From Ophiostoma sp. CBS 140.51 (taxonomy: Eukaryota; Ascomycota; Sordariomycetes; Ophiostomatales; Ophiostomataceae), in contig JANSLP010000344.1 of the NCBI GenBank assembly GCA_029298735.1, positions 1-33,423 on the forward strand: 33,423 nucleotides of DNA, given 5' to 3'. Position 1 is the stretch's first letter. Each line of letters starts with the position of its first letter. The position numbers and the translations under genes are program-made. Under the pieces are notes generated by a model, which saw only the letters and a list, made by a program, of their open reading frames with translations, had not been told where the DNA came from and ran no database searches. Below are positions 9,394 through 19,278 of the stretch, piece by piece.

Positions 9394-9813
9394 TCCCGTT
9401 GATATAATCGGGTGTGTATCAATCTCGATGGTGAGCCTATTGAACGGCGTGACTGTGTTAGTTGAAGCATAACCGTGCACATGCGTATGTTTAAGCATTG
9501 AGGGGGATACTACGAACAAGATAGGCAAATATCAGTGGTCTTTTTATCTAACGGTAAATTTTTCATTAAATTAAGTGTCCTACTAGCTGAACGTTGCTCA
9601 AGTCGCTGGGTCTACCGCAAATAAAACGCTGCAAAAGTAAAAGGCCTAGAAAGTGATGACAATAGCCAAAGAAAAAGAGTAAGAGAAAGGGCGAAGAGAG
9701 ATCTCTGGTACATTAATCCGACCATCGTATGCAACCGTGTGTGGTCGCAGTGATGGCCATTTTACACAAAGAAAACAGAAAAAGACAGAGAAAAAGAGAG
9801 AAGTAGAATGTTC
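9394..9813. other. Convergent 3' spacer
   Basis: About 420 bp between the 3' ends of two BTB copies. It is A-rich near 9640-9800 (AAAGAAAAAGAG-type runs), and no gene is seen. Confidence 0.35.
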
Positions 9814-10059
9814 TCACTCGCCATCTGGACGTACTTTAGCCCACAGCGTTTGCGGGTAATGCTCGGCCTCTTTATTGATGTAGTCTGTTCCAACGCAGTC
9901 AACGACAAAATCCCAATAATTCTTGAGTTCGTACTAACGGATGAGTGCAAATATGGAGAATGTCCGGAACAATTGCTTGTCACTAGTGCAATCAGAGGCT
10001 AACTTAATGGCCTCTAGGAAGCTATTGACGTTCCAGTCAAGAGTAAGAGTCTTGTAGAC
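9814..10059 (-). pseudogene. Detached C-terminal remnant of the adjacent BTB copy
   Basis: The minus-strand frame starting at 10059 encodes V-Y-K-T-L-T-L-D-W-N-V-N-S-F-L-E-A-I-K-L-A-S, then T-S-D-K-Q-L-F-R-T-F-S, the Trp...F and GDKxLHxxF blocks of the BTB family's second domain. A TAG after S-I-F-A-L-I-R interrupts it, and it ends with TGA at 9816-9814. It directly follows the 214-residue BTB reading frame but in another phase, so the upstream gene appears to have lost its C-terminal third through a frameshift near 10065-10140. Confidence 0.5.
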
Positions 10060-10681
10060 CTATTCCCGCGTCTTCTCGGTGAACCATATAGATAAGACTG
10101 TTTCGTGTGGTGATTCGGTCAGATAATTCGTGGGCTTTTCTCCACGCACAGCAATCATCGTCACACAGGCTGGTCGTCACGGCCATGAGAATAGTCTCCA
10201 ACGTCCCAAGCGGGGTCCCCAGCTCCTGCGCACGTCTTCGTCTGTCCTCAAGTGCCATTTCTTGTCCCTGTCCGTGATTTGCGGAGCATTGTGGCATAAT
10301 TCTTTGTTGGACTGCTGGTCTCAGAAACCCCACGAGGGCCTCCGCTAGTGGGTATTGCGAAGCAGCCAACCTAGTCGCACTCTGAGGTTTGATTTCCGAG
10401 AGAGCTCCGCAGTAGATATATCGGAGCATGATTTCCACAGTAAAGGAGTCAAATTCGGTAATTTCGATAACGCCAGTGATGCCCTCTCTGAAAGTACTTG
10501 CGAGGGATCTTCTGATCACGTCTGATTGCGGAACGACAATGTTCTTGTGGACTTTAAAGACACGGTCTTGGCAGTAGATCTCAAAGTCGCTGAATTCGCC
10601 TGTTTCGTACAGATATGTCATTTGATCCGACTGGGGCATCCGCTTCGTTATCGGGTACTTTTCTCGGGGTATTCTTGCCAT
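10037..10681 (-). CDS. BTB/POZ paralog lacking the common intron, C-terminally shortened
   Basis: An unspliced 214-codon frame runs from the ATG at 10681 to 10037. Residues about 20-110 form the BTB core: E-F-S-D-F-E-I-Y-C, R-V-F-K-V-H-K-N-I-V-V-P-Q-S, then directly R-E-G-I-T-G-V-I-E-I-T-E-F-D and M-L-R-Y-I-Y-C. Every other copy with this region has an intron between these two halves; this one has none. The second domain is poorly conserved and the frame ends early (G-L-Q-D-S-Y-S), while the expected C-terminal blocks continue in another phase downstream with one stop. It could make a short BTB-only protein or be a decaying gene; I favour decay. It is the most divergent copy in the cluster. 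Confidence 0.55.
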   Translation of the reverse strand: MARIPREKYPITKRMPQSDQMTYLYETGEFSDFEIYCQDRVFKVHKNIVVPQSDVIRRSLASTFREGITGVIEITEFDSFTVEIMLRYIYCGALSEIKPQSATRLAASQYPLAEALVGFLRPAVQQRIMPQCSANHGQGQEMALEDRRRRAQELGTPLGTLETILMAVTTSLCDDDCCAWRKAHELSDRITTRNSLIYMVHREDAGIGLQDSYS

Positions 10682-11834
10682 TTTGCCGGTCGGTATCTGA
10701 TATAGGTAGTAGGATTATTGAAGACGAGGCTGTAGTGGTGGTCGAAGTTGTTGATGGTAAGGAAGGGAAGGCTGTGATGCACTAGTATTAAATAGGAAAT
10801 TGGTGGGAAAAGGACGACGGAAGGTGCCGATCAGGGGAGGAAAAAGTGGATTCTTCATAAATTTTAGAATTGTGCGTGCGTTTCCATGTGTAAGTGCCAG
10901 ATGCCAGATGTAGGGTACATCTTGTTTGTACAAAGTAGTGCGGAGTGGCCTGGCACGTGGTCAGCCTGCGTTATCTTCAGTTTATTCGATTGTGTTGCTC
11001 TGATATTATTCATCAGGTTTATCCTCGCAGTAGGTAATTTCATCAGCAGAAACTTAGAGGCTGTAGTCTTAATTTTCGTTGTGGTGTAGGCCGTCCCTGT
11101 TGGAGGATGAGCTACTGACAAAGCTATTGCGGCGCTATTGCAGCCTCACCAGTGGCCACCACACAGCCAACAGAGGTCTTCCCTGCAACCAAACGACACT
11201 ATTGTGCTCGGCAACAAAGAATGTGGTACCAAAGAGGAAAAAACACATAAAAGAGCAGAAAAAGAAATCTGAAAACAAATAAATCGTATGCGCCCCAGGT
11301 TTACTATTGAATTCAAAGCTGAATATCTGCCACACCTTTCTGTCCATGTACTCACAGGATAGCGAGGGTTCCGTGCTGTACCGCTCAGCTACTATGTAAA
11401 ATAGCCTCCATATTAGTAAGATGTCAAAGAAGAAGAAAAAAGTGCATCAACACCTTCATCCACGCACATGTTGTCTTATTTGAGTACTATCGACGTTTTG
11501 ATTGAAAATCTCAAAAACTGGTAGCAAGAGCGTACGCGTGCAAGAAAATTGCTGTTAGATGATTGCTTTTGTGCGTTCCGAATCTTCATCACGCTTTATC
11601 TCTTAGCTTCGATCGGAATGCAGACACATCTCTGTCTTAGATCGAGAGTGGGTCACTATAATTAGTTTTTAGAAACAGAGTTTGAAACTTCGAAACGGGT
11701 TAATTAAATATGAAAAGTGACAAAATTTAAGTTAAAATTATTTAAATAATTAAAAACGTTCAAATGACAATGAATGTAAATCGTGTACATGAAGCACCCC
11801 TAACGATTACTATCACACCGTAGTCTCGTACTGT
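10682..11834. other. Long intergenic region, no gene seen
   Basis: About 1.15 kb. Candidate promoter sequence of the minus-strand BTB copy lies at 10682-10860, with an AT-rich ATTAAATAGG near 10788. The stretch 11640-11790 is strongly AT-rich (for example TTAAATTATTTAAATAATT-like sequence), which suits a 3' flank or RIP-affected DNA. Open frames here look accidental. Confidence 0.35.
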
Positions 11835-13034
11835 TTACGAGTACAGCTGCACGTTCGTCACCAGAACAGCGTTGTGGTTCGGCGTGTTGCTCTGGCAAGA
11901 CATCTGGATGGTGAAGAGGGACTGGTAGGACAGCTGCTCCTGCAGAGCGGGGCCCGAGTAGGTGTACCACTGGCCGGGAGTCTTGCCCGTCTGCGAGATG
12001 CTCAGCAGCTGAGGGCCATTCTGGTACAGCGTGGCACCAATTGTGCAGCCCGAAGAGTCGGCCGTGAACATGTACTGGAACCGGATGCGGACCCAAACCA
12101 AAGCGGGCGGGTAACCACAGACATCGACTTGGTGGTTGATCCAGACGCCGGCCTGCTGGGTCTGGGACGGGACGAGAGCGAACGCGTGGGCGTTTGTGGT
12201 GGGGCCCTGGCCCGAAACAATGGCGTATTGAGCCGTGACCTGGTTGGAGTTGTACCAGTTGTTGAACTGGTTAGAGAAGTCACCATTGGTAAGATCCGGG
12301 CAGGTGGAGGTGGCGGGCTGTGAGAAAACGGCCGATGTGGACGACGAGGTGTGACTCGGCGAGTGGGACGACGACGGAGGAGGCGAGGGCGAAGCAGAAG
12401 GCGAGTGGGAGGGAGAGTGGGACGGCGAAGGAGACGAAGAGGGAGACGGCGACGGCGATGACGAAGGAGAAGAAGAGGGAGAGGAAGAAGGTCCCTTCGA
12501 AGGCGATGAGAGAGAAGGAGAAGGGGATGATGAGGGAGAGGATGAGGGAGAGGATGAGGGAGAGGATGAGGGAGAAGATGAGGGAGAGGATGAGGGAGAA
12601 GATGAGGGAGAAGATGAGGGAGAAGATGAGGGAGGAGATGAGGGAGAAGATGAAGGCGACGATGAAGGCGACGATGAAGGGGAAGATGAAGGAGATGATG
12701 ACGGCTTAGAAGAGGGGACCGACGAAGGAGACGATGACGGCTTAGAAGAGGGGACCGATGAAGGAGAAGACGACGGCGAGGAGGAAGGAACCGACGACGC
12801 GCTGGACGACGGGCTCGAAACCGGCACAGACGGCGAGGCTGACGGCGACGATGACGGCGACGATGACGGAGACGACATAGAGACCGACGACGGCGAGCTG
12901 GAAGGCGGGGCCGACGGCGACGATGACGGAGACGACACAGAGACCGACGACATCGACGGCTTCGGCTTGCAGCGCGAGGCATCGACAGACTCGGCCCAGG
13001 CCATGGCCAGGACAAGGAGGGTGGTGACCTTCAT
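11835..13034 (-). CDS. Secreted Ser/Pro-repeat protein with C-terminal NGDFS-type domain
   Basis: A single exon encodes 399 residues from the ATG at 13034 to 11835. Residues 1-19 (M-K-V-T-T-L-L-V-L-A...V-D-A) are a signal peptide, followed by S-R-C-K-P-K-P, the same motif as the short copies at 1.9 kb. Residues about 27-240 are a low-complexity S-S-P-S repeat, likely a rigid O-mannosylated stalk. Residues 245-399 start C-P-D-L-T-N-G-D-F-S-N-Q-F-N-N-W and form a domain with several further cysteines and aromatic-rich strands, resembling jelly-roll carbohydrate-binding or adhesin modules. No C-terminal hydrophobic GPI signal is present, so release or non-covalent wall binding is more likely than anchoring. 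An upstream in-frame TTG would add 22 hydrophobic residues, but the ATG gives a normal signal peptide and was chosen. Function as an adhesin-like surface protein is inference. Confidence 0.8.
   Translation of the reverse strand: MKVTTLLVLAMAWAESVDASRCKPKPSMSSVSVSSPSSSPSAPPSSSPSSVSMSSPSSSPSSSPSASPSVPVSSPSSSASSVPSSSPSSSPSSVPSSKPSSSPSSVPSSKPSSSPSSSPSSSPSSSPSSSPSSPPSSSPSSSPSSSPSSSPSSSPSSSPSSSPSSSPSSSPSPSLSSPSKGPSSSPSSSPSSSPSPSPSSSPSPSHSPSHSPSASPSPPPSSSHSPSHTSSSTSAVFSQPATSTCPDLTNGDFSNQFNNWYNSNQVTAQYAIVSGQGPTTNAHAFALVPSQTQQAGVWINHQVDVCGYPPALVWVRIRFQYMFTADSSGCTIGATLYQNGPQLLSISQTGKTPGQWYTYSGPALQEQLSYQSLFTIQMSCQSNTPNHNAVLVTNVQLYS
12315..12956 (-). repeat. Period-12 Ser/Pro-coding tandem repeat
   Basis: On the plus strand the region reads as runs of GATGAGGGAGAG/A and GACGATGACGGCGA units. 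The 12 bp period is most exact at about 12525-12660 and encodes four-residue S-P-S-S units on the minus strand. Two longer near-identical blocks (GACGGCTTAGAAGAGGGGACC) occur at about 12700-12720 and 12733-12753. The exact repeats make length variation between strains likely. Confidence 0.8.
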
Positions 13035-15996
13035 TGTGGGAAGGTGGACAAGAAGAAGGAGTAATGGGAGGAGAAGGAGATCGACAGTGATGATGGTCAA
13101 CGCAGCAGGAGAACCAACAGTCTTGGAGCCGTGGAGTCAAGAAAAGAACCTGGAGTGCACACTCAACATCGAGAGGAAGGGGAACCCCTGCAGCATCTAT
13201 ATATGTGATTAAAGCTTCATCCGAGGTGCACAGCAAGCTTCCACCGACAACCCACATCCAGCTCGCTTTGCGCCATCATGTCATTCAATCTCTTTCACCT
13301 CTTTGTCCCTCGTATTGGCGTTACCTTTCTGGTCATCGACGACCATGGCGTCTCGTCATCAGTTTCCTCTTTGGGGCTCATGAGAAGACATTATTGATTG
13401 TTCGGTTCTTTTGAGTTTTCTCTCGTTTGTCGTGTTGTCTGTTTTCGGTCGACAGGGGAGTGAGGGAGTGAGGGTTGACCGGCACAATATCTATCCATAG
13501 ACCTGAGGTGTTGGTGGGAGTCTGCAGACGCCCCAGACGCCTCGTGAAAACTATACAAACAGTCTAGACGTTGAACGTTGGAGGTACAAAACAGCCGCGG
13601 TGGCCGCGGTGGCCCCGGAATGAATACTGGATAAGGGGCGTGTCAATAACTAGGGGCGTTAATGGCCGTTGGATTTATTGGTATCGTGGAGAACCTAACG
13701 CGTATGAAATATAAAAAGGTACCGCTATATTGTCCTGTAGACAGTAAACATAGGACCGCATTGGTGCATTTCGTATAATTCGCACATCGGAAGGTCGGCT
13801 GTGCCTTGCTTTCCAAAACCGTGTAAGTGAATATAGTACGCTGTGATTCAACGGTTGCTGTACGCAAACCACATGTAAATACCGTGCACGCCAGCCCTGT
13901 CCTGGACTAAATCTATTTTGCGTGGGTTTAGGGGCACACTTGTGTTCCTAAAACGGCGGACTCGGCCTGTTGGTAAAATGCAGGTAGTCTTGCGTGCACC
14001 ATCGACACCAACGAACCACTAAATCGCCGAGAACAAAGAAATGGAAGGAAAAGGTCCTCTGCAGGAAGGGAGCTATCGAAAATCAGAGCGACCTTTTCCT
14101 TCTCAAACTTCCTTTTCTTCCTTGCTTGACAATCCACAGTCCTCAGATGGCTTAGGGACATGGCAAAAATTTACAATACGAGGGAGTCCACACCGGATTC
14201 CCTCATTTCTTTCTCCTATTTTCTCCCTGCACATCCGCTCTCGTTAATTCGCCCTGCCCGCGCTTACCGTTATGCCCGTCTTGGCTCTCTCTATTTTCTT
14301 CCTTCCCGTTTTCAACCGCCCAAAATCTCAGATCGCAGGCTAGAAGGCCTAGACCTCCGGCCCCTTTCCTGTCCTTTTAGGCCTCTCAGTCCCTCCTCGA
14401 TCTAAAACCAGAACGGCGATGGTGCCTGGGCAATCGAGAAGGACAATCTAACTGTAGGGCGCTGGGCGCTTGACACCCTCGTTAAAAATCACGATTGCGG
14501 ATTAGTTCAGGGGTTCTGTTGGGGGCCAGACTGCTGTAGCATTTTCACAAAAAATCAGAAAGTGAAGCAGAAAGCGGCAGTAGTTGGCGAGTGTCGACGA
14601 TTTTGGTAAAGTTCGTGGTCCTTCCACGTCCACACACAACAGACAAATTGGATGCGTACGTATGTCGTTGCAACCAGTGGCGCACATGATTTCCTCCCCA
14701 GGCCTAACAGGACCTCACATAAAGGGCATCTCCCATCACACATCCCTGTATTCTCGTGTCGTTCCGTCTTAACCAGCCACATCTGTCTTTCGTACGTCCT
14801 TACTCCCCTGTTGTCCTTTTTTTCGCTGTTAGTCGGAATCGTTCCCGGCAACACGCACGTTTTGAACGTACGGTGGCAGACACAAGATTGTCTTGCACTG
14901 CATGTGAAAGTACACGCATGGTCCTCTTCCCCATAAATTCGTGAGAGCACAGCGCCGTTGTATTTCTTTCCTTCTTTTTGTCAACCGGCACGAGTTTTTG
15001 TTTGAAAACACTACCGGTCATTCTTTTTTCAGCTCGTGCTCCATTTCCTTCTCTCGCTTCTTTTTCCTTCTATTTGCAACAAAACGGTTACTAGCGCGTG
15101 AGGTGGATAATGTCCCACTCAATCCAAAGAACTGGGAAACGATGAGGAAAAACAGCGAAAGACAACCGCACTGCCGCATACGCCGAGACCCCACCGCGTC
15201 ATGCACGCAACCAACTCTCCGTATTTGCTTTTTTGTGCCTGTTTAGCTTTATTGTGTGGCAATACTTCTTGGTGGGCTTCGGTGGACTTTTGGCGGGCTT
15301 TTCGATTCTTTGCTATTGGTCTTTTTATTCTTTTTCTCTTCCTTTTTCTGCGACCCTCACGGTTAGCACCAACTCCTTTCTATCTTCGACAAGCGTCACT
15401 TAAGCGTCACTTTTTAGCCGCCGTCGAGACCGCATCCGTTTTTAGGGACCCAGTGCCACGAGGTCCCACGAGATCCAGGTCGGATTTTTTCCACACTAAC
15501 TAGATCACCAAGGCGTATGAAAGAAAGAAAAAGTAAAGACGACCAAACAACGCTCAAAGAAACAATTTGCAATAAGTCGCATCGTCCGCGTTCGTAAAAA
15601 TGACGTTACGAAAGGAAAGCAAAAGACGTTAACGACGTTAGAAAAAGAAAAAACCACGCCCACTGGCTAAGGTGCGGTCAGATAGCAATAATTGGCAAGG
15701 CTAGTCATTTTAGACTCCTGGCAATAACAAAAAGGACGGAAGAAAAAAGAAATATGTGCATGAAACTGTTCCATGGGCAAGGTCACGGATAGATGCGGAC
15801 AGCACTGGGTCGAAGTGAAAAGAAATTGCAACAAAGACAAGCCTTGGTTCGTTCACGGCCCGTGAGGCAGAAAAAATGTCGGGTAGGTGAGCACTCCCCG
15901 ATCGTTTCCAATCTGCCAGAGCTGCAAGTACATTCTGTCAGGCCTTGGTACATGAAGTATCTGGTCTCATCCAGGGTGTATTACTTTTGGTGGCGT
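13035..15996. other. Nearly 3 kb without a supported gene
   Basis: The first 200 bp hold the leader and promoter of the Ser/Pro-repeat gene. The rest shows many short accidental frames on both strands, T-rich pyrimidine tracts (14820, 15030-15075, 15310-15350), a GCGGTGGCC tandem near 13602-13618, and a direct repeat AAGCGTCACTT at about 15390-15412. No BTB or NGDFS landmarks were found. Confidence 0.4.
13198..13206 (-). promoter_or_regulatory. TATA-like box of the Ser/Pro-repeat gene
   Basis: The sequence CATATATAG on the minus strand lies about 165 bp upstream of the ATG at 13034. It is the only strong TATA-like element in that flank and would suit a highly regulated secreted-protein gene. 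Confidence 0.4.
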
Positions 15997-16254
15997 TCAT
16001 GCCTGCGTCTGTTCAAGTTTGGAAGTGATCATCTTTCTGCACCCTCTGTTCCACTCCATCATGGCGTCGACAACCTTGCCGTTCGCGGTAGCGGTCCGTA
16101 CGCCACATTGGACAGATTGTGCATGTGGATGTCGAAGCACGAGGCGTTGGCGGAACCCCTGTAGGTGTAGAGATAAGGCCGGCCACTGCCACCAATCGTG
16201 TCGGAACAGATCCTCAGCGAAATATGTCACCCCTGCTGTCCGTGAATGTCCGTA
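15997..16254 (-). pseudogene. Remnant of a small secreted-type gene
   Basis: Two minus-strand segments look protein-like but lie in different phases. One reads T-I-G-G-S-G-R-P-Y-L-Y-T-Y-R-G-S-A-N-A-S-C-F-D-I-H-M-H-N-L-S (about 16205-16110). The other reads Q-C-G-V-R-T-A-T-A-N-G-K-V-V-D-A-M-M-E-W-N-R-G-C (about 16110-16040) and ends with TGA at 15999-15997. Their order and abutting positions suggest one protein with a small indel between them. There is no clear start or signal peptide upstream. I cannot name the family. It is either a decayed gene or coincidence. Confidence 0.35.
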
Positions 16255-16312
16255 AGGGTGTACAATGATGGGTAGTGGTTTGGGAGTCGTGAAACACTCC
16301 TCACACGATATG

Positions 16313-16543
16313 TATATAAGCCGATCTAACCCCCTCCATTCATTTGGTCTTCACAACCAACACTGGTGAGCCTGTTATTTGGTGCATTGTTTCTTCCGCC
16401 TTGACTTTAGACCTGTTTAACCAGGTTTTGGGACTCGTGAAGTTATATTTATTGGCACTACCGGCTGTTACTTCTTTTCAGACCAGTACTTCTTCGATCT
16501 CTTTCGAGACATGAGATTCTTGGGTGTACAAGATGCCATCTAA
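16313..16543 (+). other. Promoter-like block with 5' leader intron and a 10-codon stub
   Basis: A TATATAAG box at 16313-16320 is followed by a short CT-rich leader (CCCCCTCCATTC, TTCACAACCAACACTG). Then comes a possible 116 nt intron (GTGAGC at 16366 to TTTTCAG at 16481) and an ATG at 16511 in good context encoding M-R-F-L-G-V-Q-D-A-I before TAA at 16541-16543. The arrangement is what a fungal secreted-protein gene would have, but the coding region stops at once. It may be the orphaned 5' end of a deleted or rearranged gene. Confidence 0.35.
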
Positions 16544-16682
16544 TAGCGCCACGTTCGCCTTACTGCCCTCATCCGTTCCGCCACCTTATACAATTGATCT
16601 TGTAGCAGGGTGACAATTTTATGTGTTCTAACATGATTTTAAAAAAACATTATGTAGCCTATATATTCATTTCGGTCATTTC

Positions 16683-17630
16683 TTAAATTAGATCGCCGAG
16701 CCGTAACTGGCAGGATACTGACTTATAACTATAATTCAGGTTAAGCCGGGTCTCTCTCATATCGGCCAAAATACTCGTGTACGAGACGCCCTTTGGCGCC
16801 GCGGTTGCCGCTACAGACTTTGCCAGGGCGTTGCTATGGTGCATAAACTCGCCAGCAAAGTCATGCAAGTTGACAAGCTTGGAAAACGCTGGGTCTGCAC
16901 GGTGCACCATAAGCGAGTTGGCATTTCTCGCAGCAAATTCGGCAAACATCTTGTGGAGTTCGTTGTCGCCTGTCGAAACGGACGCCTTGCTAGCAGACTC
17001 AAAGAAGTCTATAGCTGACCAATTATAAGTGAAAAACAGGCTCAGGCTATCGTTAGTTTGGCGGCAGAGGTCAATAATACCGTAATAGTCGCCGATGCCA
17101 TTTAACTGTACAAGTTCGAGCAGTTTCGCTCGTAGAGATGGAGTCTCATTCTCATTGGGAACGGTTGGTGTGCTGAACTGCGTCGTGGTGGTGGACGTAT
17201 TTGTGTTGTTAGCAGCGCTTAGTGAAACCTGCTGCTTTGAAGTGTCGTACTGCGGGATGACCGAGTATCCATAAACGAATCTGGTCATCTGCTCGACAGT
17301 GCCAGCGTCAAATGCGTCAATCTTGACGATGTTCGTAGTACCCTCCTATAGCCGACCGAGCGCACTCCGGTTAGCCAACATCACAAAGCAAGGAGCGGAA
17401 CTGATGACTATCGTAGCCACTCACCTCGAATTCTCCGTCGAGGACTACAGCAAGAACGGCCGATCGGGGGTAAACAACTTCTTTGTGGAGGGAAAGATCC
17501 CCCCCCCCCCCCAACATTCAATCGTGAAGTCGCTGTATTTCTGCGACTCATAGAGTGCTTGTATCTGTGACGACCACATTGCGTCTCCCAATGCCGTGGT
17601 CGTGGGGGTCTTGGTATTGAGAAGCGACAT
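16683..17630 (-). pseudogene. BTB/POZ paralog put out of frame by a 14-base G tract
   Basis: Exon 1 runs 17630-17425 and exon 2 runs 17345-16683; the 79 nt intron has GTGAGT, GGCTAAC and CTATAG. Exon 1 encodes M-S-L-L-N-T-K, then K-Y-S-D-F-T-I-E-C-W-G, and after the G run L-H-K-E-V-V-Y-P-R-S-A-V-L-A. Exon 2 encodes E-G-T-T-N-I-V-K-I-D-A-F-D, F-V-Y-G-Y, a Thr-rich linker, L-V-Q-L-N-G-I-G-D-Y-Y-G-I and T-G-D-N-E-L-H-K-M-F. The only lesion is that the G tract (17512-17499) has 14 bases, whereas 12 or 15 would keep the two halves in frame. Exon 1 totals 206 nt, one short of whole codons. The gene is otherwise intact, so it may be a very recent pseudogene, a length-polymorphic locus, or an assembly error in the homopolymer. 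Without it the product would have about 288-290 residues. Confidence 0.65.
17499..17512 (+). repeat. C14/G14 mononucleotide run inside a BTB core
   Basis: Fourteen consecutive C on the plus strand (G on the coding strand) replace the Gly-rich loop that reads E-C-G-G-N in the copy at 19.3 kb, where the run is only six G. It is the longest G/C homopolymer seen in the window. Slippage here would toggle the reading frame of the host gene. Confidence 0.9.
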
Positions 17631-17928
17631 GTCACTGGCGGATTGATGTGGAGGTAGGGGCACAAACGATTCGAAATTGCACGAGGCTGACCTTTCTGCC
17701 AGCTGTAGTCATTTTGATGGAAAAGGAGATAAGGGGCCCAAAGCCAGAGTGTAAACACTCCTGGTATCTATGACTTACTTTCCCCTCTCTTCGCAACAGC
17801 GATTTCTTGATCCGGCTTCTTCTAAACTTATCCCTTTTCACCATCAATTCACCCTCAATTCACAACATTCGGTCTTCAATGTCATCAAAATAGGGCTCTC
17901 CACTGAAGTTCTCGGCCGTTTGGCCGCC

Positions 17929-18747
17929 ATAGTAGAGGAATCGTGTTGGACATCGCATGTCCGCGCTATATACATCTGGGGACTACACCGACTTCACAGT
18001 CGAATGTGAGGGCAGAACGTTTCGCAAAGCAATCGTGCGCCCTCAATCACGCGTCCTTGCTGCGGCTCTCAATGGAGAGTTTAAGGTAGTGTTGGTTCGC
18101 CTAATTTAATCTTTATGGTTATGATTATAGTTGGTTTGACGACATCCGCTGACCAGAAAGACGAATGTCGTCAAAATTGACGCGTTCGATGTTGAAACTG
18201 TCGAGAAAATGATTCGGTACCCTTACGGAGAGAAAGTTCTGACACCATCTGGTGAGAGTACAATTATGCCTGGTGACGGTACGCTACGATCGAGGCTGTT
18301 TAAACTTGCTCAAATAAATTCCATCGGTGACTACTATGGCATTCGCCACCTGTGCGTTCAAACTAACAGGATTATGCGGTTGGTTTTCAGATGGGAATGG
18401 TCAGATGTTGATTTTTCTTGAGCCTGCAAAAAAGGCCTCTTCATCGACAGGTGACAAGGAGATGCACAAGATCTTCGCCGAGTTTGCTGCCAAAGAACAT
18501 CAAGACTCTGATGCCGCACCGTGCCGGATTCGCTGGTCTGGTCAACTTGAAGGACTTTCCCGCCTAGTTCATGGACTACAGCAGCGCCAGATTCGAAGCT
18601 TTGAATGCAAAGTTGGTCTCGTATGAGAAGGTGATCTACGAGATGAAAGAGGTCCAGACGACAGATGTCCCCAACTACCAGAGTTACAGAGAGGCCATTC
18701 AGAACCTGATTATAAACGCGGATGAGATAACACAAGGAACTTTATAG
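17929..18747 (+). pseudogene. BTB/POZ paralog, multiply frameshifted
   Basis: Family landmarks occur in order on the plus strand: S-H-V-R-A, then G-D-Y-T-D-F-T-V-E-C-E-G-R-T-F-R, A-I-V-R-P-Q-S-R-V-L-A-A-A-L, an intron-like GTAGTG at the shared position, T-N-V-V-K-I-D-A-F-D, I-N-S-I-G-D-Y-Y-G-I, T-G-D-K-E-M-H-K-I-F, L-M-P-H-R and a coiled-coil tail ending at TAG 18745-18747. The lesions are a likely two-base loss near 17968, loss of the two codons for V-H in the V-H-K site, a damaged acceptor frame near 18160, an extra T near 18416-18420, another shift near 18490, and TAG near 18568. The start is uncertain; an ATA at 17929 sits where an ATG is expected. It lies head-to-head with the copy at 16683-17630 and is most similar in motif wording to that copy and to the one at 19279. 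Confidence 0.7.
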
Positions 18748-19278
18748 TGGGGTTTTGCTTCGGCTATTCATAGGAATAATATCATGAAGGAGCTTTCGTG
18801 GGCTGACTGACTGGCTCTGTTAGAGAGCTTCTGGCTGTTGGCCAGTTGGCCGGGCCTAGAACGATTGAGACAGAGTAAACGACAATTGATAGCGAATGAT
18901 TTAAGCTTTGAAACGATCTTCTAACTTCAAGAAATGATATTCGCGTTTTATTTCCTGTGTTGCTATGGTCTGTGGTCGTTTTTCTTTGCATTCGGTCGGG
19001 GAAGTTGCAGGCGCCTGATGAAACGACGCACTGTATAAACGAGGCGCATCGCCTATGCGGCCCCAAATTCCCACCCACACACCATCCTTCAGCCTTGCTT
19101 CTATTTTTATAAATTTATTTACACATTCATCTTGTTTCGTTTATTCTTCTCATATGGTTATTTCTCATATTAATTTCGTTTTATTTCCTATTTCCTCTCC
19201 ATTTCAAACTTTAAAATTACATGCCAATATTATCAACTTCCAGTCGACACATTCTACGACTAAATACAAGACAAAACT
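18748..19278 (+). promoter_or_regulatory. Upstream region of the third plus-strand BTB copy
   Basis: About 530 bp. It contains TATAAA at 19034-19039, roughly 240 bp before the ATG at 19279, and a T/A-rich leader from 19085 to 19260. Nothing coding is seen. Confidence 0.4.

Noticed and set aside
12002..13015. Long Arg/Pro/Leu-rich minus-strand frame within the Ser/Pro gene
   Set aside because: It is an out-of-phase reading of the 12 bp repeat; only the Ser/Pro frame has a signal peptide and a folded C-terminal domain.
13928..15246. Several 60-130 codon frames on both strands in the 13-16 kb gap
   Set aside because: They overlap each other, lack splice-supported extension, and have pyrimidine-driven Phe/Ser/Leu or Lys/Arg/Glu composition.
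15389..15412. Direct repeat AAGCGTCACTT in the gene-poor gap
   Set aside because: Only two copies, 12 bp apart, with no wider structure; not enough for a mobile element or attachment site.
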